From Flavobacterium flavigenum (GTDB lineage Bacteria > Bacteroidota > Bacteroidia > Flavobacteriales > Flavobacteriaceae): a stretch of DNA of 64,000 nt. A program made the translations under genes and the position numbers. The stretch's first letter is position 1. The number at the start of each line of letters is the position of its first letter. The stretch is from positions 1,302,001 through 1,366,000 of the forward strand of contig NZ_CP114285.2 of assembly GCF_027111255.2 (NCBI RefSeq), written 5' to 3'. The notes under the pieces are model-generated. The model searched no databases. It saw nothing but the letters and a program-made list of their open reading frames with translations, and was not told the origin of the DNA. This document shows positions 48,476 to 56,844 of the stretch, piece after piece.

Positions 48476-49156
48476 ATGAGATTTTCAAATAACGCATCAA
48501 AATATCTGGCAAAATTAAAGCGGAACAACGAATTTGTTGTTAGTCGAGAGCAATTAGTTGATTATTTTAAAAAACATAATATCCCAGAGTTTGAAAAAAT
48601 CATTAAATTTCAAATGGATTTTTCGGGATTAGAACTGACAATTAAAAATAAAGACTCTTCAAAATTTAATGCATTTCTAATTTCTAAGAAAAATCTTTTA
48701 AAAAACGAAGTAATTGATTATTTAATAATTAACAATAAATATTATTTTTTTTGTGGTGACCATGAAACTGCTCAATTCTGGTTTGTAATAAGTGAAAACG
48801 GAGAAATATGCACTTATGATAACAATGATGAAACTGTAAATACGATTTATTCTTCTTTCGAGAAATTCATTGAGAGTTATACTTTAATTGACTTAATAAA
48901 TCAAAATAAAAAATATGAATATCCCGGCTATTTCAAATTAATAGAAAATAATCGTTTTGAAGAATTAACTAAAAACTATCTAATATATAATTCTTCAAAT
49001 GATGAATTTAATAAATGGATAAACACTGGTAATTTGATAATAAATAAAGGGATTTGGCTACATGAACATTCTTTTTATATACATATTTATGGTGACACTA
49101 AGAGTGAGTGTGAAAAGTTTATTGAATTATTAAAAAGAGAACAAATAATAAAATAA
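48476..49156 (+). CDS. Hypothetical protein, possibly SMI1/KNR4 (SUKH)-like
   Basis: The 226-residue protein is not recognised with confidence. The middle, with NNKYYFFCGDHETAQFWFVI, GEICTYDNND and SSFEKFIESY, resembles the beta-rich core and final helix of SUKH immunity proteins, which neutralise contact-dependent toxins. No toxin gene is adjacent. It lies 9 bp after the preceding gene. The expected attC-like site after it is missing; a MITE-like element occupies that position. Confidence 0.6.
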   Translation: MRFSNNASKYLAKLKRNNEFVVSREQLVDYFKKHNIPEFEKIIKFQMDFSGLELTIKNKDSSKFNAFLISKKNLLKNEVIDYLIINNKYYFFCGDHETAQFWFVISENGEICTYDNNDETVNTIYSSFEKFIESYTLIDLINQNKKYEYPGYFKLIENNRFEELTKNYLIYNSSNDEFNKWINTGNLIINKGIWLHEHSFYIHIYGDTKSECEKFIELLKREQIIK

Positions 49157-49185
49157 AAAATCCCAGATGGCTTGGATATCTCTCC

Positions 49186-49370
49186 TCTGGTGCTCGTTTG
49201 CAACGAGTACCGATATAAATTTAAAGATAAATTGTAGCGTTTGTAACGCGGCTAATAAAACAACAATTTCTTATAAACCCTTATTTATAAATTTATCTGA
49301 AAAGCCGCGTTGTAAACGCTTTATTTAATTTCCATAAGTAAACAAGTACTCGTTGCAAACGAGCACCAGA
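49186..49370 (+). mobile_element. MITE-like palindromic element of 185 bp
   Basis: Perfect 25-bp terminal inverted repeats (49,186-49,210 and 49,346-49,370) start TCTGGTGCTCGTTTGC and contain the palindrome CTCGTTTGCAACGAG. A second nested pair (AGCGTTTGTAACGCGGCT at 49,236-49,253; its imperfect complement at 49,303-49,320) lies inside. There is no open frame. No target duplication is evident. It is likely a non-autonomous transposable element or a large structured repeat. Confidence 0.75.
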
Positions 49371-49405
49371 ATAAGAATTACACAAATATTAATAAAAAAA
49401 TTAAA

Positions 49406-49942
49406 ATGAATAACATAAAACAATTTACCATATTTCTAATAGTATTAACTTTAACAAGTTGCGGAACTTCTCATAATTATTCAAATAATGATTTAAAAAA
49501 ACATTTTTTTGACGGAAAAATTATTTATTTCAAACTTAATAATAAAAGCAAAAAATCAATAAATTTTAGCGGAATGGTTGTAGGTCTAGGTGGAGGAATT
49601 AGACAACCTAATGTTAAGGAGACCTTTAAATTATCCATTGAAGAACTTGCAATTGAAACTAATTTAAGATTAAAGTTTATTGAAAATTCCGAAACTACAG
49701 AAGGGCAAAGTAGTAATGATATTGTAATTGAATCAGATATTGCTGAAATAAATTGGCATTTTGGCTTTTCAGTTGCTACTTTAAAAACCCTTGTAAAGTA
49801 CAAAAACACTTCAAATAATCAAGAAATTAGCACTAATGGAATTCGAAAAAGTGGCGGTGGGGATGAAAAAAATAATTTAAAGAAATCATTAAAAGATGCA
49901 ACTTATAATTTTTTGAAAGAATTTGAAAAAGAACAAAAGTGA
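49406..49942 (+). CDS. Hypothetical lipoprotein
   Basis: The 178-residue protein has a lipoprotein signal ending at TLTSC (Cys at about 20), followed by a polar domain of no known family. The region around VVGLGGGI and the later SVATLKTLVKYKN may be beta strands. It lies alone between the MITE-like element and the SPFH operon. Confidence 0.7.
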   Translation: MNNIKQFTIFLIVLTLTSCGTSHNYSNNDLKKHFFDGKIIYFKLNNKSKKSINFSGMVVGLGGGIRQPNVKETFKLSIEELAIETNLRLKFIENSETTEGQSSNDIVIESDIAEINWHFGFSVATLKTLVKYKNTSNNQEISTNGIRKSGGGDEKNNLKKSLKDATYNFLKEFEKEQK

Positions 49943-50137
49943 TTGTAACCGTGCTTAAGTAAAAAATAAATACAAACATCGCAAACAAAAACTGATTTGA
50001 GAAATCACACAAGATTTCCCCACTATTACTTTACACCCAACAACTCCACCATTAACAAAAAAATAGTAAAAATTTCATAGAAAAAAACTTTTATACTGTA
50101 TTAAAATTCCTATTTTTAGTCCAGTAAAAAATACCGT

Positions 50138-51091
50138 ATGAAATTACCCTTTATAGAAATAATTGAAGCCACAACAAGCAATCCTAATTTGTTAATGTGG
50201 AAATTCCCTGATGAAGACAAAGAAATAAAAAACGGGGCGAAATTAACCGTACGCGAAAGCCAGCAGGTAATGCTATTAAATCAAGGACAGCTCGCCGATG
50301 TATTTTCTCCCGGACTTCACACCCTGTCAACAGAAAACATTCCTATTTTAAGTTCATTAAAAGGATGGAAATACGGATTTGAAAGTCCGTTTAAAGTGGA
50401 TGTTTACTTTTTCAATACACACCAATTTATAAACAATAAATGGGGAACTCCCGCTCCTATCCTGCTCCATGATCCGCAATTTGGACAAATCAGGGTAAGG
50501 GCATTTGGAAGTTTTGATATCCGAATTGTTGATGTTGCAAAATTCTTCCGACAATATGCCGGCACTTATGAACAGCTGACTATTTTTGAACTCCAAAACC
50601 AGTTGAGGGATTTTGTAGCTCCAAAGTTTGGGGAAGTCTTGGCAAATGAAAACATTACCATTACAGATGTTGCCGGAAATATTACGCAATTAGGCCAAAA
50701 GATCGAACCTTATCTCAAACCCTATTTTCTGCAATTCGGAATTGAATTAACGCAATTCGTCATTACCAGCGTAACCTTACCGGAAGAAGTTACCGCCCAT
50801 TACGACAAAATCACCAACATGAATATGGTAACCGATATGGATAAATTTACCAAATTCAATACCGCAACAGCAATTGGTGAAAAAGGAACTGCAATACACG
50901 ATGCCACCCAAAATGCCTTAAGCATGGGAATTCTTTTAAACCAAATTCAGCAAAACAAAGAAACTTCAAAAGAAGACCCCAAAGACGACCTGACTTCTAA
51001 ACTTCAAAAACTGAAATCGTTATTTGATGCCGGTTTAATAGAAGAAGATGAGTTTAAAACTAAAAAAGCCGAATTATTAAGCCAATTGTAA
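50138..51091 (+). CDS. SPFH-domain protein with C-terminal SHOCT (YdjI-like)
   Basis: The 317-residue protein has an SPFH/band-7 domain of the virion-core/YdjI type (about 20-240, with WKFPDEDKEIKNGAKLTV and PVLL-like strands). It ends with a SHOCT motif (LQKLKSLFDAGLIEEDEFKTKKAELL). Such proteins oligomerise at membranes; in Bacillus the ydjGHI genes form part of the PspA envelope-stress response. The stop overlaps the start of a zinc-ribbon gene by one base (TAATG), so translation is coupled. Confidence 0.88.
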   Translation: MKLPFIEIIEATTSNPNLLMWKFPDEDKEIKNGAKLTVRESQQVMLLNQGQLADVFSPGLHTLSTENIPILSSLKGWKYGFESPFKVDVYFFNTHQFINNKWGTPAPILLHDPQFGQIRVRAFGSFDIRIVDVAKFFRQYAGTYEQLTIFELQNQLRDFVAPKFGEVLANENITITDVAGNITQLGQKIEPYLKPYFLQFGIELTQFVITSVTLPEEVTAHYDKITNMNMVTDMDKFTKFNTATAIGEKGTAIHDATQNALSMGILLNQIQQNKETSKEDPKDDLTSKLQKLKSLFDAGLIEEDEFKTKKAELLSQL

Positions 51092-51333
51092 TGGAAGAGA
51101 AAAAAGTGACTTCGTTTCTGGACAAGCTGAAAGAAAAGGCGCAAAAACAAACCAATTATGGAGGTGAAACTGAAATGACCGATGCCCAGATGAGCCTGAG
51201 GGACTGCCCAAAATGCGGTGCCGGAAGAGCAAAACACGACGGTGTAACGCATTGTGCCTATTGCGGATTTGAGTTCATACCAGTAAATCTTACTGACGGA
51301 TTTTATATCAAAAAGGAAGATAATTCAATTTAA
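51091..51333 (+). CDS. Small zinc-ribbon protein
   Basis: The 80-residue protein has one CxxC...CxxC ribbon (CPKCGAGRAKHDGVTHCAYC) preceded by a charged N-terminal helix. It overlaps the SPFH gene by one base and lies 11 bp before the next gene. The SPFH plus zinc-ribbon pairing resembles YdjI/YdjG of Bacillus, though this protein lacks a membrane segment. Confidence 0.8.
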   Translation: MEEKKVTSFLDKLKEKAQKQTNYGGETEMTDAQMSLRDCPKCGAGRAKHDGVTHCAYCGFEFIPVNLTDGFYIKKEDNSI

Positions 51334-51344
51334 AAAACAATAAA

Positions 51345-52283
51345 GTGTTCGGATTATTCAACAAACAAAACAATGAAACATCTGCAATCCCCGAATGGAA
51401 TGCAGAACTTCAGGAATCAAAAGAAAGATGGTTTACTTTTCTGGAAAAACTGGAAGCCAAAATGGAAGAACTGGCAACAGCGGCAATTCCGGAACTGAAA
51501 CAGCTTTTACAGGAAGATGATGATCTTTATAAAAGGACTTTTCACAGAGTGCTGGCAGGAGTTAATGGCCAGTTAAACAACATCAGGGAAAAAGCCAGGG
51601 ATACATACGAACAAAAAATACATAGTCTTTACTACGACCTAAACGCTCAGGTTTCTATTTTGAGTCCACATTATAATTTGCTTTCTGATTTTAGAACGGC
51701 CTGCTCAGACCTACATAATGAATTTGAAAGAAAATTTGAATATTGGAGGGATCAAATCGAAAAAACACAGCAACGTGATCTCGAAATTGAGTACCAAAAA
51801 ATCCTCAATGAATTTGAAGCTATTAAAGATAAATTCAGCTGTAAACAGTGCGGCGGAAATATCACTATTGATAAGATTTTTTTAATCGAAACCTATATTC
51901 CGTGTCCGTACTGCAAATCTCAAAATACTTTTGCGCCAAGCACACAGGCCAGAATGCTGCAAAATATTGCACGAGGCCTGGCAGAACAAAGGACAGCCCA
52001 TTTATACGAAGCTTTTGAAACTGAAAACAACAAAGAACGAGAGTTGTATCACCAGCGCCATGAATTAAGCCTGAGCAAAATTCATGAAAATGACAGTAAA
52101 GTTCTAAATGACATCAAAACCAAAATGGATCAGCTGGAAAACGACAGACAAAATGCAATAGAAAATGCACCAAAATTATATCAGGCGTATTTGAGAGCCA
52201 TGTATGACGAGTGGAACAAAATCACACCCGATTTAAAAGAGCACAACGAAAAAATGTATCAGAATCAATTACACTACAAATAA
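51345..52283 (+). CDS. Coiled-coil protein with central zinc ribbon
   Basis: The 312-residue protein is mostly helical and charged, with coiled-coil stretches at about 10-150 and 225-300. Between them is a ribbon CKQCGGNITIDKIF...PCPYC (about 166-192). The start is GTG, chosen because it precedes MFGLFNKQ-like N-termini typical of such proteins and leaves an 11-bp gap. It is the third gene of the SPFH operon; its function is unknown and it may be a scaffold. Confidence 0.75.
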   Translation: MFGLFNKQNNETSAIPEWNAELQESKERWFTFLEKLEAKMEELATAAIPELKQLLQEDDDLYKRTFHRVLAGVNGQLNNIREKARDTYEQKIHSLYYDLNAQVSILSPHYNLLSDFRTACSDLHNEFERKFEYWRDQIEKTQQRDLEIEYQKILNEFEAIKDKFSCKQCGGNITIDKIFLIETYIPCPYCKSQNTFAPSTQARMLQNIARGLAEQRTAHLYEAFETENNKERELYHQRHELSLSKIHENDSKVLNDIKTKMDQLENDRQNAIENAPKLYQAYLRAMYDEWNKITPDLKEHNEKMYQNQLHYK

Positions 52284-52307
52284 ATTAATAACCTTAAAAA
52301 CAGAAAA

Positions 52308-53264
52308 ATGTTTAAAAAACTTTTTGGTTCCCTAACCGGAGACAACAAACAAGAAAATCAGATTGATGCGCAAACTTCAAATGATAATTATGAGAATAAT
52401 TATGAAAACGAATATCAGGAAACAGAATACGATCCTGAAACTTTGCACGGAACACATTACGCTGTTGAAGATTTTGACAATGAAGTAGAAAGAAGAGCAG
52501 AAGCCTGGATTCAGGATGAGCGTGAAAGTGGGGAAAATTTACAGGAAAGCGACATCAAAAGCATTTATACCAATTACAGACGACAAGTTTACCAGGAATG
52601 GAATAACTGCGATTCTGATCAAATGATCCGGTTTGAACATGCCAATTCATTAAAATACAGCGGTGTTCAGACTTCCGGATTTGTAAAAGTAGAAGACAAC
52701 AATCCGTTTCTTGAGCCGGTACATGGAATCTCATTGCGAGATTATACAGCCATGTGCCTGAAAATTAGTGCCGGTGTAGATTACAACGAAGTGTGCAGGG
52801 CAATGGGCATCGAATCGGTAATCTGGGAAGAATTAAATACCATCTGGCCACAGCGTATGGGCGAAGATACTTCTTTTACTGTTACCACTTTATTCGGTCA
52901 GTATTATGCAGAAAATGTTACGATTCCGCAATTAGAAAATATCAAGGCTGAAGTTTCAGAAGAAGGACTTGCCAATCTTGAAAGAATCAAAAGAGACCGT
53001 TATTTCTACGAAGAACTTGCCGGAGCGAGACAGGCGGCTTACGAATACGGAATCGACGGAGCACAATGGATCCTGGATAACTACGGCATCAATCTGGCCG
53101 ATTTCCAGTCGGTTGCCATGCAGTGGATGACAGAACAGAATCAAAACTGGAACTCAGAAGAGATAATGGAGTTTTCAAATTACCAGCAGGAAAAACAAAA
53201 AGAATATGCAGCAAAATTCGCCGCAGAACAAGGCGGAAACGTAGCGGATGATGTAGAGTTCTAA
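52308..53264 (+). CDS. Uncharacterised acidic protein of the SPFH operon
   Basis: The 318-residue protein opens with MFKKLFGSLTGDNKQ, an amphipathic N-terminus followed by an acidic linker (to about 50) and an alpha-helical body rich in Trp and Tyr. I recall similar Bacteroidota proteins annotated as DUF6620, but this is unverified. It starts 24 bp after the coiled-coil gene and ends the operon. Repeat copy F3 with its terminator follows directly. Confidence 0.7.
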   Translation: MFKKLFGSLTGDNKQENQIDAQTSNDNYENNYENEYQETEYDPETLHGTHYAVEDFDNEVERRAEAWIQDERESGENLQESDIKSIYTNYRRQVYQEWNNCDSDQMIRFEHANSLKYSGVQTSGFVKVEDNNPFLEPVHGISLRDYTAMCLKISAGVDYNEVCRAMGIESVIWEELNTIWPQRMGEDTSFTVTTLFGQYYAENVTIPQLENIKAEVSEEGLANLERIKRDRYFYEELAGARQAAYEYGIDGAQWILDNYGINLADFQSVAMQWMTEQNQNWNSEEIMEFSNYQQEKQKEYAAKFAAEQGGNVADDVEF

Positions 53265-53286
53265 ACTATTTTTAGTGCATCGATTT

Positions 53287-53319
53287 AATCCGGTTTGCAA
53301 TTGCAGACCGGATTTTTTT
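53287..53319 (+). terminator. Terminator hairpin at the head of repeat copy F3
   Basis: AATCCGGTTTGC pairs with the complementary GCAGACCGGATT and is followed by seven T. It ends the SPFH operon. Confidence 0.88.
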
Positions 53320-53395
53320 ATGGGTTCCCAGCAGAAAAAGTAGGTCAGGTTATTCGCTAAATATTTGTTCGGGTTGGCGCCAGAACCGGGAAAGC
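53320..53395 (+). repeat. Dispersed repeat F3 (degenerate)
   Basis: It begins ATGGGTTCCCAGCAGAAAAA and keeps GGTTATTCGCTAAAT, but the second half diverges (GTTCGGGTTGGCGCC). It is a decayed copy of the F2/F4/F6 repeat. The remainder to 53,516 is AT-rich and probably holds the sigma-factor promoter, which I could not pinpoint. Confidence 0.6.
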
Positions 53396-53516
53396 CGAAG
53401 TTAGAAACTTAAAATTACATTGTTTATAGATTTTTTTTTAAAATAGTGTAATTTTTTTTATCCATATGACAACTAATAAATTAGTAGAATAATCAAATAA
53501 CATTAAGCTTTGATTG

Positions 53517-53981
53517 ATGAAAGAAGACTTTATAAAATCCATTAATGAATATCAAAATATAATTCACAAAATTTGCAGGCTATATAGAAACAGCCCTGAA
53601 GACCGTGAAGATTTATTTCAGGAAATAGTTTATCAATTATGGAAGTCGTATCCTAAATTTAAAGGAGAATCAAAAATAAGCACCTGGATATACCGGGTGG
53701 CTTTTAATACCTCAATAGTTACATTTAGAAAAAATAAAATTTCTATTTCTAACTATAAAAATATTCCCGAAAAGTTCCATCCTACACTAGAAAATTCATA
53801 CTCGGAAAACGAAGAACGCATTTTTGAACTTCTTAGCAAATTAAATAGTATTGAAAAATCTATTATCACACTTTATCTCGAAGATTACAATTATGAAGAA
53901 ATTGCGACTATAATTGGGATATCCGAAAATAATGTAGGAGTCAAACTGAACAGAATCAAAAACAAATTAAAAATAAAATAA
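53517..53981 (+). CDS. ECF-type RNA polymerase sigma factor
   Basis: The protein of about 154 residues has sigma region 2 (DREDLFQEIVYQLWKSYPKF, then STWIYRVAFN) and region 4 (about 100-150, IEKSIITLYLEDYNYEEIATIIGIS). I choose the ATG at 53,517 over the adjacent in-frame TTG. A membrane protein gene begins one base after its stop, as expected for a sigma and membrane-partner pair. The regulon is unknown. Confidence 0.9.
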   Translation: MKEDFIKSINEYQNIIHKICRLYRNSPEDREDLFQEIVYQLWKSYPKFKGESKISTWIYRVAFNTSIVTFRKNKISISNYKNIPEKFHPTLENSYSENEERIFELLSKLNSIEKSIITLYLEDYNYEEIATIIGISENNVGVKLNRIKNKLKIK

Positions 53982-53982
53982 T

Positions 53983-54525
53983 ATGGACTTACAAAACTTA
54001 AAAACAAACTGGAGTAAAATGAACTATTTACCAAAAAATGATATGGAATTAGAAAAAATGACTTCAATAAAAAATCATCCTGTCTTGAAAAAAATAAAAA
54101 CAAAGCTTGTAATTGAAACTTTGGCTATTAGCATTTTCTTACTCACATATTACAGTGGATTCGACGGTGATAAAAAACCTCTTTACGCTAATATTCTTCT
54201 TATTTTTAGTGCCATTGCATATATTATCAACGGTTTATTAAGTTTACAGGTAATTCAAAAACCAATTCAGGGAGAAAACTTAAAGGAATCCATTTACACT
54301 TATTATAAAAAAGTAAAGACTATTTCAAAAATTTCTTTGAGCATTACGATAGTATACAGTGCTAGTCTGTTACTTTTTTTTGGGCTTGCAATCAATTTTA
54401 GAGGAGAAAAAAAATGGATGCTTCTATTTAGTATTATTGTACTAATCCAACTACTATTTTTATCATCCAGAATTTGGAAATCCTGGCTGGAAAAGTTAAA
54501 AATCGAAATCGAAAATTTCAACTAA
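53983..54525 (+). CDS. Membrane protein paired with the ECF sigma factor
   Basis: The 180-residue protein has a soluble N-terminus (about 1-40, MDLQNLKTNWSKMNYLP) and four membrane helices (about 43-58, 70-88, 115-135 and 143-160). It starts one base after the sigma-factor stop, so it is co-translated. It does not carry a recognisable zinc anti-sigma motif, but its position suggests it holds or senses for the sigma factor. Confidence 0.7.
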   Translation: MDLQNLKTNWSKMNYLPKNDMELEKMTSIKNHPVLKKIKTKLVIETLAISIFLLTYYSGFDGDKKPLYANILLIFSAIAYIINGLLSLQVIQKPIQGENLKESIYTYYKKVKTISKISLSITIVYSASLLLFFGLAINFRGEKKWMLLFSIIVLIQLLFLSSRIWKSWLEKLKIEIENFN

Positions 54526-54653
54526 TCCACTCTAAACTTTTAATTCAGTGTACTTAAAAACCAAAAAGTGTTAGTGGTAAATTGAGTAAGAAAACAAGCC
54601 CTGAATTTAAGTCAACTGCTTATTAAAACATTGTCCGAAAGAAATAATCTACA

Positions 54654-54686
54654 AAATCCGATTTGCAATTGACGATTGGGTTTTTT
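54654..54686 (+). terminator. Terminator hairpin at the head of repeat copy F4
   Basis: AATCCGATTTGC pairs imperfectly with ACGATTGGGTT and is followed by six T. It follows about 130 bp of AT-rich DNA after the membrane-protein gene, in which I saw nothing else. Confidence 0.65.
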
Positions 54687-54800
54687 ATGGCATGCCCCGC
54701 AGAAAAAGCGGGTCGGGCTATACGCTAAATCTTTTGTTCCGTTTCTCTTCACAAAAGGATATCGCTGCTATCCCCTCATGCGGCATCCTGTTTCATGATA
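54687..54800 (+). repeat. Dispersed repeat F4
   Basis: This full-length copy carries ATGGCATGCCCCGCAGAAAA, the hairpin CCCGC-AGAAAAA-GCGGG, GGGCTATACGCTAAATCTTT, a central hairpin loop ending ACAAAAGGAT, and ATCGCTGCTATCCCCTCATG. Homology with F2 extends into the promoter module at 54,825. Confidence 0.8.
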
Positions 54801-54824
54801 GAATCAATCTTTAATAAAAAGCTT

Positions 54825-54857
54825 TTTGAAGACAAATACGAAATTATTATATATTTG
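54825..54857 (+). promoter_or_regulatory. Promoter module, second copy
   Basis: TTTG (54,825-54,828), 21 nt, TATATTTG (54,850-54,857), followed by a 6-bp hairpin ATCTGA-TGATTT-TCAGAT. It has the same organisation and spacing as 46,844-46,876, showing duplication of a promoter plus 5' hairpin. It reads toward the disrupted gene at 54,975. Confidence 0.62.
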
Positions 54858-54974
54858 ACGACAGCAAAATCTGATGATTTTCAGATATAGCTACATGAGT
54901 CTCGAGGGATAAACCGTATTTTGTCATACATGTATAACTTCTAACCAATATGAAAAAACTGATATAAATATAAT

Positions 54975-55377
54975 ATGTTTAATTTTTTAAATAAGAAAAA
55001 AGATTTATCAAAATTTGAATTTATTAAGTCATATTTCTGACAAGGAAAAATATTTTGTTCGAATAAAAAAATGGAATTGGTTAAATGCTGAACAAATCTC
55101 ATTATTTGAAAAAGACTCTGAAGGAAAAATTAAAATGACGACACTAGATTATTGGTGTCAAGAAATGTTCTTAGATGCTGACGGACAAAAAACTATTTCC
55201 GAATATTTAAGTATTTTAATTAAACAATTTAGAGACAGTAAAATGGAAATTCCTATTGATTTGGATAAATTTATGGTAGAAACGCTTTTGAGTTTAAAAA
55301 CGGATTTAAGCGCGATTGAGTTTATGGATTCGCCATCTGAAATAGAATCTGAATATAAGAGCCCAATAAAACAATAA
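54975..55377 (+). pseudogene. Hypothetical protein gene, apparently frameshifted near its start
   Basis: An ATG at 54,975 opens MFNFLNKKKDLSKFEF, which stops after 21 codons. A 120-codon frame (NLLSHISDKEKYFVRIKKWNW...) runs in another frame from 55,015 to 55,377 with no ATG of its own. The two overlap and together look like one gene with a single-base indel at about 55,010; alternatively the TTG at 55,015 is used. The product is soluble, has no recognised domain, and may be a cassette-type orphan. Confidence 0.55.
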
Positions 55378-55595
55378 AAAAACTGCTTTCCATACTTTCT
55401 ACAGGAGAATATTGATGAGTACAATCATTATTTCACATCTGGTTTTATTCCGCCAAAAAAACCAGCGGGATTGCACAAGAAGCCGTAGACACTGCCAGAA
55501 AATCACAGCGTATAATGCGTAATTATAATTAGCTACTACGCAACCTTTTAGCAATATCTACATCTTTTTAGTAAACTATCTTAAAAATGTAACCT
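55378..55595 (+). other. Intergenic stretch with a possible gene remnant
   Basis: A 37-codon frame without a start (ending SGIAQEAVDTARKSQRIMRN, stop at 55,530-55,532) looks like the C-terminal tail of a lost gene; I do not recognise it. Nothing else is supported here. Confidence 0.25.
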
Positions 55596-56009
55596 ATGAA
55601 AAAATTTACTTTACTATTGATTTTCATATCACTAATTTCCTGCAGTAATGATAACAATGATGTATCTTCTAAAAATAACTTAAATGGCAAATGGAACTGG
55701 CTTATATCATCCGGAGTGTTTGGAGGCACACAAACCCCTAAAACAACAAATCAAACCCGGATTATTGAATTCTCAGGCAATACTTTAAAAACGTATAGTA
55801 ATGGCAATCTGTTACAAACTCAAAAATTTTCTATTCAGACCAAACCATCCCCTTTTGGAGGTAACCGAAAAGTAATTGTAATCGATAAAGGAAATTCATT
55901 AACGAATGAGGTTTATTTTGATCAGTCTTTTGAAATTATTGGTGAAAAACTTTATTTAAGAGATGAATGTGTTGATTGTTACACACATGAATACGAGCGT
56001 ATCAAATAG
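55596..56009 (+). CDS. Hypothetical lipoprotein
   Basis: The 137-residue lipoprotein has a lipobox ending SLISC (Cys at about 16), followed by a beta-rich lipocalin-like region (NGKWNWLISSGVFGG) typical of small Bacteroidota surface lipoproteins. There are Cys at the C-terminus (DECVDCY) that may pair. It is alone, with a minus-strand repeat downstream. Confidence 0.7.
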   Translation: MKKFTLLLIFISLISCSNDNNDVSSKNNLNGKWNWLISSGVFGGTQTPKTTNQTRIIEFSGNTLKTYSNGNLLQTQKFSIQTKPSPFGGNRKVIVIDKGNSLTNEVYFDQSFEIIGEKLYLRDECVDCYTHEYERIK

Positions 56010-56032
56010 TCTTATTAACTGATAGAAGTTTG

Positions 56033-56118
56033 GATTAGCCCTGATGGCAGCGGTATCTCCCGATTTAGAAAACAAGGCTTTTTGCCGTAGTTTTTCTTAT
56101 CGGGAATTTAGCGTACAG
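56033..56118 (-). repeat. Dispersed repeat F5 (minus orientation)
   Basis: The reverse complement reads TACGCTAAATTCCCGATAAG, then AAACTACGGCAAAAAGCCTTG and AAATCGGGAGATACCGCTGC. It matches the two halves of F2 joined without the IS4 element and so shows the pre-insertion state. Confidence 0.75.
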
Positions 56119-56233
56119 CAGGACAAAATATTCTGATGAAAAAGGAATGTTGTGCTCCTGAAATTTATTATAAGTTGTCCGAATTGATGCTAAAATTGTC
56201 CTTTTACGCCCCTAACCTATTGAATTTTAACAC

Positions 56234-56241
56234 TAAATTTG
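56234..56241 (+). promoter_or_regulatory. Putative -7 element of the SRPBCC gene
   Basis: TAAATTTG matches TAnnTTTG, 25 nt before the ATG at 56,267. The -33 element is not clear. Confidence 0.35.
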
Positions 56242-56266
56242 TTTGTAAACATTTAAAACACACAAA

Positions 56267-56755
56267 ATGAACACATCAGATTTTAGTACTGTAATTCAGG
56301 TTGAACAGTCTGCGGAGGAAGTTTTTAATGCCATTACAAATGTTCGTGGCTGGTGGTCAGAAGAAATTGAAGGCGATTCGGCGAAACTCAATGATGAATT
56401 TAATTATCATTACGAAGATATTCACCGTTGTAAAATCAGATTGACAGAAGTGATTCCGAACCAAAAAATCGTCTGGCTGGTCGAACAAAACTATTTTAAG
56501 TTTACCGAAGACAAAACGGAATGGACCGGTACAAAACCCACTTTTGAAATTACTGAGAAAGACGGAAAAACAGCACTTAAGTTTACGCATGTTGGTCTGG
56601 TTCCTGATTATGAATGTTTTCAAATCTGCAGGGATTCGTGGACCAATTATATTCAGAACAGTCTAAAAAAACTCATTACGACCGGCAAAGGTGAACCCAA
56701 CGCGAGCGGAAAACCTCAGACAGAAAACGAAAGAAAACTGAGTGCAGGCGAATAA
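56267..56755 (+). CDS. SRPBCC (AHSA1-like) domain protein
   Basis: The 162-residue protein has the START/AHSA1 fold. The N-terminal strand and helix QVEQSAEEVFNAITNVRGWW are characteristic, as are KIVWLVE and the C-terminal helix CFQICRDSWTNYIQNSLKKL. Such proteins bind small hydrophobic ligands or act as co-chaperone-like stress proteins. It lies before a nitroreductase with an independent promoter. Confidence 0.85.
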   Translation: MNTSDFSTVIQVEQSAEEVFNAITNVRGWWSEEIEGDSAKLNDEFNYHYEDIHRCKIRLTEVIPNQKIVWLVEQNYFKFTEDKTEWTGTKPTFEITEKDGKTALKFTHVGLVPDYECFQICRDSWTNYIQNSLKKLITTGKGEPNASGKPQTENERKLSAGE

Positions 56756-56810
56756 TACTGTTCGAAAAACCAACAATAAAATATACTCCGTTACAAAACT
56801 CCCATCATAA

Positions 56811-56844
56811 TTGACGAAATATTCAGCTTATCAGCTTAACTTTG
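56811..56844 (+). promoter_or_regulatory. Putative promoter of the nitroreductase gene
   Basis: TTG (56,811-56,813), 23 nt, TAACTTTG (56,837-56,844) fit both flavobacterial elements at the maximal usual spacing. Transcription would start near 56,851, which rules out an upstream in-frame start at 56,842 and supports the ATG at 56,881. Confidence 0.65.

Noticed and set aside
49935..49960. GATTGTAAC after the lipoprotein gene as a possible attC left motif
   Set aside because: No complementary stem, no GTTRRR on the right side and no matching cassette start upstream.
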